Shown here: positions 43,032 through 51,240 of the stretch, piece by piece
Layout of the letters: each line of letters starts with the position of its first letter
How positions within the stretch are numbered: position 1 is the first letter of the stretch
Source of the DNA: Phascolarctobacterium sp.
GTDB lineage: Bacteria; Bacillota; Negativicutes; Acidaminococcales; Acidaminococcaceae
Direction of reading: 5' to 3'
Length of the DNA: 63,814 nt
Assembly (NCBI RefSeq): GCF_030531065.1
Contig: NZ_JAUNOQ010000012.1
Span: 1 to 63,814, forward strand
Notes under the pieces: generated by a model
What the model was told of the DNA's origin: nothing
The model's database searches: none
Seen by the model: the letters and a program-made list of their open reading frames with translations, nothing else
Position numbers and translations under genes: made by a program

Positions 43032-43469
43032 GTGGAATTTTTAGTTTTTATTGCATTTGCCGTGGGCATAGGTATGTTTGCTAAAAAGAAAGGGCGCAGC
43101 CCTTGGGGGTGGGGCATAGCTTCATTATTTATTAGTCCTTTATTAGCGGGAATTATTTTGGCGTTGATGAAAGATATTTCCCAAGAGCAAGGGATAAATG
43201 AGGTAGACATGCAGCAACAAGCTTTGAAAGAACGCGTTGCAGTGAATGAAGTGCAGATAAATCAGCGCTTTGAGAAAGTGGAAAACCAACTTTCTTCCAT
43301 AAAAAAAGAAGTTGGTATGTTGGCGAACGATAAATCTGAAGAAAAAGTTTTATTAGCCCCAAATAAGCCAACTGCCGAAGTTAATTTTTGCCCACGCTGC
43401 GGTAGTAGTGTGAGAACTGACGCTTGTTTTTGTATAAAATGCGGCGCTCCTTTAAAAAGCGAGGATTAA
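43032..43469 (+). CDS. Membrane protein with GRSPxGWG hairpin, coiled coil and zinc ribbon
   Basis: A 145-residue protein, GTG start after AGGAGGCGAGAC. Its N-terminal 47 residues (MEFLVFIAFAVGIGMFAKKK, GRSPWGWG, second hydrophobic segment) duplicate the upstream 51-residue protein. A helical segment (about 55-100, probable coiled coil) and a C-terminal zinc ribbon (CPRCGSS...CIKCG) are added. The ribbon and coiled coil should be cytoplasmic. It may tether a partner near the membrane motor proteins, which is an inference. Confidence 0.75.
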   Translation: MEFLVFIAFAVGIGMFAKKKGRSPWGWGIASLFISPLLAGIILALMKDISQEQGINEVDMQQQALKERVAVNEVQINQRFEKVENQLSSIKKEVGMLANDKSEEKVLLAPNKPTAEVNFCPRCGSSVRTDACFCIKCGAPLKSED

Positions 43470-43474
43470 GATAG

Positions 43475-44092
43475 ATGAAGATGTTTAACCGATGGCTGCA
43501 AAGTGTGCGAGACTATACTGGCTCTAGTAAATTATCTCTTGCTGGAGAAATAATTATCAGCAGCAAGCAGCTTTCGCAGATTTTGATGCTCCAAGATGTG
43601 GAAAAGACGTTAATTAGCAAAATTACTGCAGAATTAAGACGGCAGTTTTCATATTTACAGATAAAAGAGCAACATAATGTTGTAGAAACAAGTATTAAGT
43701 TTTATACTTATGAAAAATTTATTGCTGAGACACAATTTTTAGAGAAATTTAGGTCTGCTTTAGCAGATTGTTTATGCTGCCTTAATGAAACGGACCGATT
43801 GAAGGCTTGTGTTTCGGTCAAAGGGGCTATTTTGAATACTAGCTTTGAGCAAAAGTTTATATTTTTAAGCAAAGAATCTAAAGTAGAATATAAGATAATT
43901 GATAGGAAGGAAGTAGGGAATTTTAACGATATTAGTTTGCACCGCATTAAAGTATATGGGTTAGCGGCTATATTTGGCATTCTGATTTTGTACAATTTAT
44001 ATTGTTTGTACGCCTACATTCCTGACCATGATCCAAGCAAATTATTACATCCAGTAAATTTAAAATCAGCAAAATGGAAGATTGACATATAA
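43475..44092 (+). CDS. Tail-anchored protein of unknown function, last gene of the block
   Basis: A 205-residue protein with no signal peptide. A charged, mainly helical and beta-mixed cytoplasmic part (about 1-165) precedes one C-terminal membrane segment (about 168-190, VYGLAAIFGILILYNLYCLY) and a short tail. No family was recognised. It starts 5 bases after the zinc-ribbon gene, with GAGGA 9 bases upstream, and is followed by a long inverted repeat, so it probably ends the operon. Confidence 0.68.
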   Translation: MKMFNRWLQSVRDYTGSSKLSLAGEIIISSKQLSQILMLQDVEKTLISKITAELRRQFSYLQIKEQHNVVETSIKFYTYEKFIAETQFLEKFRSALADCLCCLNETDRLKACVSVKGAILNTSFEQKFIFLSKESKVEYKIIDRKEVGNFNDISLHRIKVYGLAAIFGILILYNLYCLYAYIPDHDPSKLLHPVNLKSAKWKIDI

Positions 44093-44125
44093 GTTCTTTC
44101 ATTTCACGCCGCTTTTTCCGGACAA

Positions 44126-44166
44126 AGAGAAAACACTCTGCAGGGGATAGTGCAGAGTGTTTCTCT
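44126..44166 (+). terminator. Long hairpin after the block
   Basis: AGAGAAAACACTCTGCA pairs with TGCAGAGTGTTTCTCT (one bulge) around GGGGATAG. There is no strong T run after it, but its place 34 bases beyond the last gene fits a transcript end. Confidence 0.6.
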
Positions 44167-44202
44167 TAGGAAAGCTGTTTATGATGAATTTGATGGGAAG
44201 GG

Positions 44203-44226
44203 TGTAGCAAGTTCATCTTTGCTACA
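44203..44226. promoter_or_regulatory. Inverted repeat upstream of the liv operon
   Basis: TGTAGCAA (44203-44210) and TTGCTACA (44219-44226) are exact inverted copies with an 8-base centre. It is about 300 bases before the livK promoter in a 490-base gene-free region (44093-44582). An operator is possible; no regulator is known. Confidence 0.35.
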
Positions 44227-44498
44227 TCTAAAGTATACTACATTGTCGTGGCAGAAGAAGGGCAAAGGATTGAAAAAAATGTGAAACTAAGCGTAAACGG
44301 CGATATTTTACAAAAAAAAGTTAAAAATTTGTTGTCTTGCTGTGATGTACACGGCCTGCTGTTGTCTTTGAGGTTTGTCGCTTAAACAAACACAAAAGCG
44401 TAAAAAAAGATAAAGTGTCTACAAAGCTGCTTGAAAAATTTTACATAAAATGAGAAAAAACCGCCTGTATGATTAATGTTGCAACAGTAAATGTACTA

Positions 44499-44527
44499 TT
44501 GCAAGGAAACAATTTGCATGATATAAT
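44499..44527 (+). promoter_or_regulatory. liv operon promoter
   Basis: TTGCAA and TATAAT are exactly 17 bases apart, ending 55 bases before the livK ATG. This is one of the best-matched housekeeping promoters in the window. Confidence 0.7.
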
Positions 44528-44582
44528 CGACTTTAACAATAAGCTGCAATATTTATTAGCAGGGAGAAGAGGGGTTTGGACA

Positions 44583-45740
44583 ATGAAAATGAAAAAAGTA
44601 TTATCTGTGTTGTTGGCTTCCGCTGTGATGCTGGGCGCATTGACTGGCTGCGGCAGCGATAAGAAGGAAGAGGGCAAGAGCGATAGCATTAAATTGGGCG
44701 TATTTCTGCCCTTGACCGGCGATAACGCCGCTGGCGGCGAGTTGGAGCTGCGCGGCATTAAGCTGGCTAACAAACTGCATCCCGAGGTTTTGGGCAAAAA
44801 GGTTGAGCTGGTTGTAGCGGACAATAAATCCGATAAGGCAGAGGCTGCTTCCGTGGCCGCGCGCCTGATTGAAAAGGATAAGGTAGTTACTTTGCTGGGA
44901 AGCTATGGCTCCTCCCTGGCTATGGCTGCCGGCAACATCGTCAAGGACGCTAAGGTTCCGGCCATTGGCACCAGCTGCACTAACCCGCAGGTAACTGCTA
45001 ATAACGATTACTATTTCCGCGCCTGCTTTATCGATCCTTTCCAGGGCACTGTAATGGCTAATTACGCCTTCAAGCAGGGCGCTCGCAAGGTCGCTATCGT
45101 GCAGGAGGTTTCCAACGACTATTCCGTTGGTCTGGCAAAATTCTTTAAAGAAGCTTTTGTAAAGCTGACTAACGATCCTAACGCCATTATCGACATTGCT
45201 AACTATCAGACTGGCGATAAGGACTTTACCGCTGTGCTGACTAACTTAAAGGCTAAAAACCCGGACGCTGTTTTTGCTCCCGGCAACTTTACCGAATCCG
45301 CTCTGTTGGTTAAACAAGCGCGTCAATTAGGTATCGAGGCTCCGTTCATGGGCGGCGATACTTGGGAAACTCAGGAATTTATCGACGTTGGCGGTAAGGA
45401 AGTTGAAGGCTGCGTAATGAGCACCGCTTTTGACCGTGAAAAGGCTTCCACCGAAGAAGCGCAGAAGTTCCTGAAGGCTTATACCGACGAATACAAGGCC
45501 GAGCCTTCCGCGTTGACCGCTATGGCTTACGATTCTTATCTGATCGCCGTGGACGCTATTAAACGCGCCAACAGCACCGAACCGCAGAAGATTCGCGACG
45601 CTATCGCTCAAACTAAGGATCTGGAAGCCGTAACCGGCAAAACCACCCTGGATAAGAACGGCGACGCTATTAAGGCTGCCGTTATCAAGGTTGTTAAAGA
45701 CGGCAAATTCAAATATTTGGATTATGTAGACGTAAAATAA
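44583..45740 (+). CDS. livK: Branched-chain amino-acid ABC transporter substrate-binding lipoprotein
   Basis: About 385 residues. A signal peptide with lipobox LTGC anchors it to the outer face of the inner membrane. The type I periplasmic-binding fold is seen from IKLGVFLPLTGDNAAGG onward, with the SYGSSLAMAAGNIV and KVPAIGTSCTNPQVT ligand-loop regions typical of the leucine/isoleucine/valine group. The ATG at 44583 is chosen because GAGGGG lies 9 bases upstream and the hydrophobic segment follows directly; the longer frame is unlikely. First gene of livKHMGF. Confidence 0.93.
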   Translation: MKMKKVLSVLLASAVMLGALTGCGSDKKEEGKSDSIKLGVFLPLTGDNAAGGELELRGIKLANKLHPEVLGKKVELVVADNKSDKAEAASVAARLIEKDKVVTLLGSYGSSLAMAAGNIVKDAKVPAIGTSCTNPQVTANNDYYFRACFIDPFQGTVMANYAFKQGARKVAIVQEVSNDYSVGLAKFFKEAFVKLTNDPNAIIDIANYQTGDKDFTAVLTNLKAKNPDAVFAPGNFTESALLVKQARQLGIEAPFMGGDTWETQEFIDVGGKEVEGCVMSTAFDREKASTEEAQKFLKAYTDEYKAEPSALTAMAYDSYLIAVDAIKRANSTEPQKIRDAIAQTKDLEAVTGKTTLDKNGDAIKAAVIKVVKDGKFKYLDYVDVK

Positions 45741-45839
45741 GATAAGGCTTTAAAGTGTGCTCCTGCTTCCGATGGAGGCAGGAGCATATCTTTTGAAAAG
45801 GCGGCCGTGGAGCCGTTACTTTTAAATGGTGGTGAAAGA

Positions 45840-46772
45840 ATGGATTTTATAACTGATTTGTTTCAGGTTATTGCCAATATGTCGGCCACGAGCTTAGCGC
45901 AGCATTTTGTCAACGGCGTTTCTCTGGGCAGTTTGTACGCCCTGATCGCCATTGGCTATACCATGGTATATGGCATTTTGCTGATGATTAACTTTGCTCA
46001 CGGCGATATTGTTATGATGGCCTGCTATTTTGCTTTCTTTGGCATTACGGTGTTCCACATTCCCTGGTACATTACCTTTGTGGGCGTAATTATTGCCACG
46101 GCGCTGCTGGGCGTGCTTATCGAACGCACGGCTTACCGTCCTCTGCGCGAGGCGCCGAAAAATTCCGTGCTGATTTCTGCTATCGGCGCTTCCTTCCTGC
46201 TGGAAAATCTGGCTAACTATTTATTCAGCGGCCGCCCGCTGCGTTTTCCCGATATTCCTTTGCTGAGCCAGAATATCGCTGTAGGCGGCGTGCAGATACA
46301 GGCTATCTGCTTAGTAATTCCCGTGATTACTTTCATTAGCTTAATCGTGCTGCTGCATATCGTCAACCACACGAAGGTGGGCATGGCGATGCGCGCTGTT
46401 TCCAAGGATTACGAAATTGCCCGCGTTATGGGCGTTAATATCGACCGCGTTATTTCCACAACCTTCGTGATTGGCAGCGCGTTGGCTGCTATCGGCGCGT
46501 TTATGTGGGGCGTGCGTTATCCGGGCATTACGCCTATGCTGGGCGTTATGCCGGGCCTGAAATGCTTTATTGCCGCGGTAATCGGCGGTATCGGCAATAT
46601 TAAGGGCGCGGTAATCGGCGGCTTTATCCTAGGCTTGGGCGAGGTCTTTATCGTGGCCTTCTTCCCACAGCTTTCCGGCTACCGCGACGCTTTCGCATTC
46701 ATTGTGCTGATTATCATTCTATTCTATAAGCCTACGGGCCTTTTAGGCGAAAAAACTACGGAGAAGGTGTAA
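45840..46772 (+). CDS. livH: Branched-chain amino-acid ABC transporter permease LivH
   Basis: A 310-residue inner-membrane permease with about eight hydrophobic segments. FVNGVSLGSLYALIAIGYTMVYGIL and INFAHGDIVM are family hallmarks, and the coupling region contains RAVSKDYEIARVMGV. The ATG at 45840 is chosen since the upstream extension is polar and unlike LivH. It pairs with LivM to form the channel fed by LivK and driven by LivG/LivF. Confidence 0.94.
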   Translation: MDFITDLFQVIANMSATSLAQHFVNGVSLGSLYALIAIGYTMVYGILLMINFAHGDIVMMACYFAFFGITVFHIPWYITFVGVIIATALLGVLIERTAYRPLREAPKNSVLISAIGASFLLENLANYLFSGRPLRFPDIPLLSQNIAVGGVQIQAICLVIPVITFISLIVLLHIVNHTKVGMAMRAVSKDYEIARVMGVNIDRVISTTFVIGSALAAIGAFMWGVRYPGITPMLGVMPGLKCFIAAVIGGIGNIKGAVIGGFILGLGEVFIVAFFPQLSGYRDAFAFIVLIIILFYKPTGLLGEKTTEKV

Positions 46773-46774
46773 GC

Positions 46775-47845
46775 ATGACAAAAAGAAATATATTGCTGAC
46801 TGTAGCCGGTATTGTGGTTCTTTTTGGCTTGGCCTGCTACGCTCAGCTGGAGCTTGATTCTTATTTTCGCAGGGTTATTAACCTGTGCCTGATTTATGCG
46901 ATCATCGGCCTGTCCATGAATCTGACTAACGGCTTTGCCGGTCAGTTCAGCCTGGGCCAGGCTGGCTTTATGGCGATTGGCGCGTATGTGGTGGGCATCT
47001 TTACGGTGCCTGTGGAGCTGCGGGAAAATGTTTTTTACGCCGTGCCCATGAACCCGCTGATTGCCGATATTGAAATGCCGCTGTGGCTGGCGCTGATTGT
47101 AGGCGGCCTGCTGTCGGCGTTGGTAGCCTTTTTGATTGGCACGCCGGTGCTGCGCCTGCGCGGCGACTATCTGGCTATCGCTACCCTGGGCTTTTCGGAA
47201 ATTATCCGCATTGTGATTACCAATGCCCAGAGCTTTACTAACGGCGCTTTAGGCATTAAGGATATTCCGGCGCTGAACGATGTGCGCTATATTTTTATCG
47301 CTGCGGCTATAACCTTTATTTTTGTTACCTGCCTGATAAATTCCTCCTACGGACGCGCCTTTAAAGCCATCCGTGAGGACGAAATTGCAGCCGAGGCCAT
47401 GGGCGTAGGGCTGTTCCATCATAAATGCCTGGCCTTTATGCTGAGCGCATTTTTCGCCGGTATCGGCGGCGGCTTGTACGCTACGCTGCTGGGCACCGTT
47501 GACCCTAAGAACTTCCTGTTTACTTTGACTTATAATTTTTTGCTGATTATCGTTTTAGGCGGTATGGGCAGCATTACCGGCAGTATGCTGGGAAGTATCA
47601 TTGTTACGGCGGGCTTGGAATTCCTGCGCGTGTTCGACGAGCCGCTGACGCTGTTCGGTACGGCGATTCCGCTGTTCCGCCCCGGCTTCCGTATGGTTAT
47701 CTTTTCCATTCTGCTTATGGCCTGCGTACTGTTCTGGCGCAAGGGCATTATGGGTACCGACGAATTTTCCTGGGATAAATTTATCGCTTTCTGCAAAAAT
47801 CCCTTCAAATATATGATGCGGAAGGGGGCTAAGAACAATGGCTAA
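46775..47845 (+). CDS. livM: Branched-chain amino-acid ABC transporter permease LivM
   Basis: A 356-residue permease with about nine to ten hydrophobic segments. NLTNGFAGQFSLGQAGFMAIGAYV is the typical LivM N-terminal block, and the coupling motif is FKAIREDEIAAEAMGV. It follows livH by 2 bases and its last codons overlap livG by 8 bases, so translation is coupled. Together with LivH it carries leucine, isoleucine and valine inward. Confidence 0.95.
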   Translation: MTKRNILLTVAGIVVLFGLACYAQLELDSYFRRVINLCLIYAIIGLSMNLTNGFAGQFSLGQAGFMAIGAYVVGIFTVPVELRENVFYAVPMNPLIADIEMPLWLALIVGGLLSALVAFLIGTPVLRLRGDYLAIATLGFSEIIRIVITNAQSFTNGALGIKDIPALNDVRYIFIAAAITFIFVTCLINSSYGRAFKAIREDEIAAEAMGVGLFHHKCLAFMLSAFFAGIGGGLYATLLGTVDPKNFLFTLTYNFLLIIVLGGMGSITGSMLGSIIVTAGLEFLRVFDEPLTLFGTAIPLFRPGFRMVIFSILLMACVLFWRKGIMGTDEFSWDKFIAFCKNPFKYMMRKGAKNNG

Positions 47846-48635
47846 GACGCCCACTGTTTTAAAAACTGACAGCATTACTATGCGCTTTGGCGGCGTAACT
47901 GCTGTTTTTGAATTGAAGCTGGATATCCGCGAGCATCAGATTGTGGCCTTAATCGGGCCTAACGGCGCGGGCAAGACCACGGCCTTCAATATGATTACCG
48001 GCGTTTATACGCCTACGGAGGGCGACGTGCTTTATACGGTTCCCGGTAAGGAGGAGCGTAAAATTACCGGCAAGCGGCCCAGCGATATCGCCAAAATGGG
48101 CATTGCCCGTACCTTTCAGAATATCCGCCTGTTTAAGGATTTAAGCGTTTATGAGAACGTCATGATTGCTAAGCACCTGCATTTGAAATCCGACTTCCTT
48201 TCCGCTGCACTGCACTTGCCCTGGTATAATAAGGAGCAGCGCGCCATGGAGGCCGAGGTGGAGAAGCTGCTGCGCGAAGTCGGCCTGTGGGATTTGCGTA
48301 ACGAAAAGGCCAGCAGCCTGCCCTACGGCAAGCAGCGCCGTTTGGAAATCGTGCGCGCGCTGGCGACGAACCCGCGCCTGCTGCTTTTGGACGAACCGGC
48401 AGCCGGCATGAACCCCAAGGAAACGGAGGAGCTGACGGAATTTATCCGTCAGATTCGCGACGAGTATAATCTGACGGTTTTTATGATCGAGCATCATATG
48501 GATCTGGTTATGGAAATTAGCGATTGGATTTATGTTTTGGATTTTGGTATGCTGATCGCCGAGGGCACGCCTGCGGAGATCCAGAACAACAGCCGTGTTA
48601 TCGAGGCTTACCTGGGGGTGGAAGAGGATGCTTAA
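47838..48635 (+). CDS. livG: Branched-chain amino-acid ABC transporter ATPase LivG
   Basis: A 265-residue ATPase. Walker A GPNGAGKTTAFN, a Q-loop in GIARTFQNIRLF, a variant signature around SSLPYGKQRRLEIVRAL (typical of LivG, instead of LSGGQ) and Walker B LLLLDEPAAGMN. It powers branched-chain amino-acid uptake with LivF. The start overlaps livM by 8 bases and the end overlaps livF by 8 bases. Confidence 0.95.
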   Translation: MAKTPTVLKTDSITMRFGGVTAVFELKLDIREHQIVALIGPNGAGKTTAFNMITGVYTPTEGDVLYTVPGKEERKITGKRPSDIAKMGIARTFQNIRLFKDLSVYENVMIAKHLHLKSDFLSAALHLPWYNKEQRAMEAEVEKLLREVGLWDLRNEKASSLPYGKQRRLEIVRALATNPRLLLLDEPAAGMNPKETEELTEFIRQIRDEYNLTVFMIEHHMDLVMEISDWIYVLDFGMLIAEGTPAEIQNNSRVIEAYLGVEEDA

Positions 48636-49338
48636 AGTTGAAAATCTGGTTGTTTCCTACGGCGGCATCGAAGCTCTGAAGGGTATCTCGCTGGAGGTGC
48701 CTGAAGGTAAGATCGTAACGCTGATAGGCGCGAACGGCGCGGGCAAGAGCACGCTGCTGCGCAGTATTATCGGCTTGGTGAAGCCGGACAGCGGCTCTAT
48801 TACCTATAATGATAAGCAGCTGATGGGCTTGAATTCCCAGCAGATTGTGGAAAACGGCATTACGCTGGTGCCTGAGGGCCGCCGCGTTTTCCCCAATTTG
48901 ACGGTTTTGGAAAATTTGCAGATCGGCGCTTACCTGCGCAATGATAAGGACGGTATCGCTAAGGATATTCGTTGGATTTACGATTTGTTCCCCCGTTTGG
49001 AGGAACGCAGCTGGCAGATGGCCGGTACTTTGAGCGGCGGCGAGCAGCAGATGCTGGCTGTAGGCCGCGCGTTGATGTGCCGTCCTAAGGTGCTGATGAT
49101 GGACGAACCCTCCCTGGGCCTTGCTCCCTTGATTATTAAGGATATTTTTAATATCATCGGGGAAATTAACCGTCAGGGCATGACGATCCTGCTTATCGAG
49201 CAGAACGCCAATATGGCGCTGAAGGTAGCGGATTTGGCTTACGTTTTGGAAACGGGCCGCATTACTATGAGCGGCACGGGCCGCGAGCTGCTGGAGAATC
49301 CTGATATTAAAGCTGCCTACTTAGGAAAGAAGAAATAA
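48628..49338 (+). CDS. livF: Branched-chain amino-acid ABC transporter ATPase LivF
   Basis: A 236-residue ATPase: Walker A GANGAGKSTLLRS, signature LSGGEQQMLAVGRAL and Walker B VLMMDEPSLGLAP. The ATG at 48628 gives the normal LivF N-terminus MLKVENLVVSYGG; an 11-codon upstream extension is an overlap with livG. It completes the transporter and closes the operon; a structured region and terminator follow. Confidence 0.95.
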   Translation: MLKVENLVVSYGGIEALKGISLEVPEGKIVTLIGANGAGKSTLLRSIIGLVKPDSGSITYNDKQLMGLNSQQIVENGITLVPEGRRVFPNLTVLENLQIGAYLRNDKDGIAKDIRWIYDLFPRLEERSWQMAGTLSGGEQQMLAVGRALMCRPKVLMMDEPSLGLAPLIIKDIFNIIGEINRQGMTILLIEQNANMALKVADLAYVLETGRITMSGTGRELLENPDIKAAYLGKKK

Positions 49339-49353
49339 ATAGGCGCTAATGCG

Positions 49354-49454
49354 AAACAGGCAATAAAGCATCATCTGCTTTGTCAGGACGGCTAGGAGTA
49401 TTTATTATACGCCGTCGCCGTCCTTTCGCGCATCTGATGCTTTCTAGCCTGTTT
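49354..49454 (+). ncRNA. Nested stem structure between livF and the ECF genes
   Basis: Three 8-bp perfect complementary pairs are nested in order: AAACAGGC (49354-49361) with GCCTGTTT (49447-49454), AAGCATCA (49366-49373) with TGATGCTT (49435-49442), and AGGACGGC (49385-49392) with GCCGTCCT (49417-49424). Together they form a 100-base interrupted rod. It could be a structured 3' end of the liv mRNA or a small RNA. No known class was recognised. Confidence 0.5.
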
Positions 49455-49472
49455 AAATTATATAAAGTTCGC

Positions 49473-49516
49473 AATAGTCAACCGATAATAAATCATCGGT
49501 TGACTATTTTTTTTAG
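49473..49516 (+). terminator. Strong terminator before ecfA1
   Basis: AATAGTCAACCGAT and ATCGGTTGACTATT form a perfect 14-bp stem with an 8-base loop, followed by at least six T. The ECF genes 50 bases downstream need their own promoter or read-through. Confidence 0.9.
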
Positions 49517-49567
49517 AGTAGCTATAATTAGAAGAAAAGTTGATTAACGACAAGTGGAGGGCTTTTC

Positions 49568-50398
49568 GTGATTAAGATAGAGAATTTAAAGCATTATTAT
49601 ACCGACGCCGACGGCAACGAGGTGAAGGCGCTGGACGGCGTTACCTTGGAAATAAAGCAGGGCGAATTTGTGGCCGTCATAGGCGCTAACGGCAGCGGCA
49701 AATCTACGCTGGCACGGCATTTGAACTGCCTGCTGCTGCCTACGTCAGGGCGCGTGGAGGTCGGCGGCAAGGATACGCTGGACGAAAAGCATATGTGGTA
49801 TATCCGCCAGCAGGTGGGCATGGTCTTTCAAAATCCGGATAACCAGATTGTAGCGGCGATTGTGGAGGAGGACGTAGCCTTCGGCCCGGAAAATATCGGC
49901 GTGGCAGGGCCGGAAATCGCTCCCCGTGTGGCGAAGGCTTTGGCGGCGGTGGGCATGACGGATTATGCCAGGCACGCTCCTCATTTGTTAAGCGGCGGGC
50001 AAAAGCAGCGCGTGGCCATCGCCGGGATTATGGCGTTGGAGCCCAAGTGCATCGTGCTGGACGAGCCAACCGCGATGCTGGATCCGCAGGGGCGCAAGGA
50101 AATAGTAAGCACGGTGCGCCGCCTGAACAAGGAAAAGGGCATTACTATCGTTTATATTACCCATTATATGACGGAGGCTTTGGCGGCCGACAGGGTTGTG
50201 GTGATGGAAAAAGGGCATATCCGCTTTACGGGGACGCCGCGCGAAGTGTTCAGCCGTGTGGACGAGCTGGAGCAGCTGGGGCTGGAAGCGCCGCTGGCCG
50301 CTAAGGTTGCGAGCGAGCTGCGCAAAAGCGGCGTGAAGCTGTCTGAGAATATTATTACGGATGAGGAGCTGGCGCAAGCATTATGTCAATTGCATTAA
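49568..50398 (+). CDS. ecfA1: ECF transporter ATPase, A1 subunit
   Basis: A 276-residue cobalt/ECF-type ATPase with Walker A GANGSGKSTLARH, signature LSGGQKQRVAIAG and Walker B CIVLDEPTAMLDP. It starts at GTG after GGAGGG. ECF A1/A2 ATPases pair with EcfT to energise vitamin and metal uptake through interchangeable S components. It overlaps ecfA2 by 16 bases, followed by ecfT, the classical order. No S component gene is next to it, as expected for shared (group II) modules. Confidence 0.94.
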   Translation: MIKIENLKHYYTDADGNEVKALDGVTLEIKQGEFVAVIGANGSGKSTLARHLNCLLLPTSGRVEVGGKDTLDEKHMWYIRQQVGMVFQNPDNQIVAAIVEEDVAFGPENIGVAGPEIAPRVAKALAAVGMTDYARHAPHLLSGGQKQRVAIAGIMALEPKCIVLDEPTAMLDPQGRKEIVSTVRRLNKEKGITIVYITHYMTEALAADRVVVMEKGHIRFTGTPREVFSRVDELEQLGLEAPLAAKVASELRKSGVKLSENIITDEELAQALCQLH

Positions 50399-51240
50399 CG
50401 AATATTTATCATACATATTCCAAGGGCACGCCCTTTGAGCGCCTGGCTTTGCAGGATGTTTCGCTGGAGATCGCCAAGGGTGAAATAGTTGCCGTTATCG
50501 GCCATACGGGCAGCGGCAAATCCACGCTGGTACAGCATCTTAACGGCTTGCTGAAGCCGGATAAGGGGCAGGCTGCCATCGACGGCGTGAATATTAACGC
50601 CAAGGGGACGCAGGCTAAGGCCGCCCGGCAGCAGGTGGGCATGGTGTTCCAATACCCTGAGCATCAGATTTTTGCGGAAACCGTTTTTGAGGATATTGCC
50701 TTTGGCCCGCGCAATAAGGGCTTTAATGAGGACGAGGTGGCCAAGCAGGTGCGCGAGGCCATGGCTTTTGTCGGGCTGGATTACGATACCTTTGCCCAGC
50801 GGTCGCCCTTCCAGCTGAGCGGCGGGCAGATGCGCCGCGTGGCGATTGCCGGGGTGGTGGCGATGAATCCGGACTATCTGGTGCTGGACGAGCCCAGCGC
50901 CGGGCTGGATCCCCGCAGCCGCAACGCCGTGTTCCGCGAGATTATGGCCTTGCATAAAAGCCGCGGCATTGCCATTGTTTTAGTTACGCACAGTATGGAG
51001 GAGGCGGTGAAGTACGCCGACCGTCTGCTGGTTATTAACGGCGGCAAGGTGCTGTTCGACGGCCAGCCTGCGGCTATTTTCAAGGAGCATGGCGCAGAGC
51101 TGGTACAGGTGGGCGTGGACGTGCCGCAGGTGTATAAATTGGCCGCGCTGCTGCGGCAGCAGGGACTGGAGCTGCCGGAAGGCATTAAGGACGAAGCGGC
51201 TCTTATTAAAGCGATTAAAAAGGCAAAGGGGTGGAAATGA
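50383..51240 (+). CDS. ecfA2: ECF transporter ATPase, A2 subunit
   Basis: A 285-residue ATPase with Walker A GHTGSGKSTLVQH, signature LSGGQMRRVAIAG and Walker B YLVLDEPSAGLDP. Overlaps with ecfA1 (16 bases) and with ecfT (ATGA) indicate coupled translation. It forms a heterodimer with EcfA1 on the cytoplasmic face of EcfT. The methionine in the signature loop is normal for the A2 type. Confidence 0.94.
   Translation: MSIALTNIYHTYSKGTPFERLALQDVSLEIAKGEIVAVIGHTGSGKSTLVQHLNGLLKPDKGQAAIDGVNINAKGTQAKAARQQVGMVFQYPEHQIFAETVFEDIAFGPRNKGFNEDEVAKQVREAMAFVGLDYDTFAQRSPFQLSGGQMRRVAIAGVVAMNPDYLVLDEPSAGLDPRSRNAVFREIMALHKSRGIAIVLVTHSMEEAVKYADRLLVINGGKVLFDGQPAAIFKEHGAELVQVGVDVPQVYKLAALLRQQGLELPEGIKDEAALIKAIKKAKGWK

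Noticed and set aside
30963-44092. Reading the region as a prophage or integrative element
   Set aside because: There is an XRE regulator and a shift in base composition, but no integrase, terminase, capsid, tail, relaxase or att-like direct repeats were found.
44469-44582. N-terminal extension of the liv substrate-binding protein
   Set aside because: The extension lacks signal-peptide character and crosses the predicted promoter; the lipoprotein signal starts at 44583.
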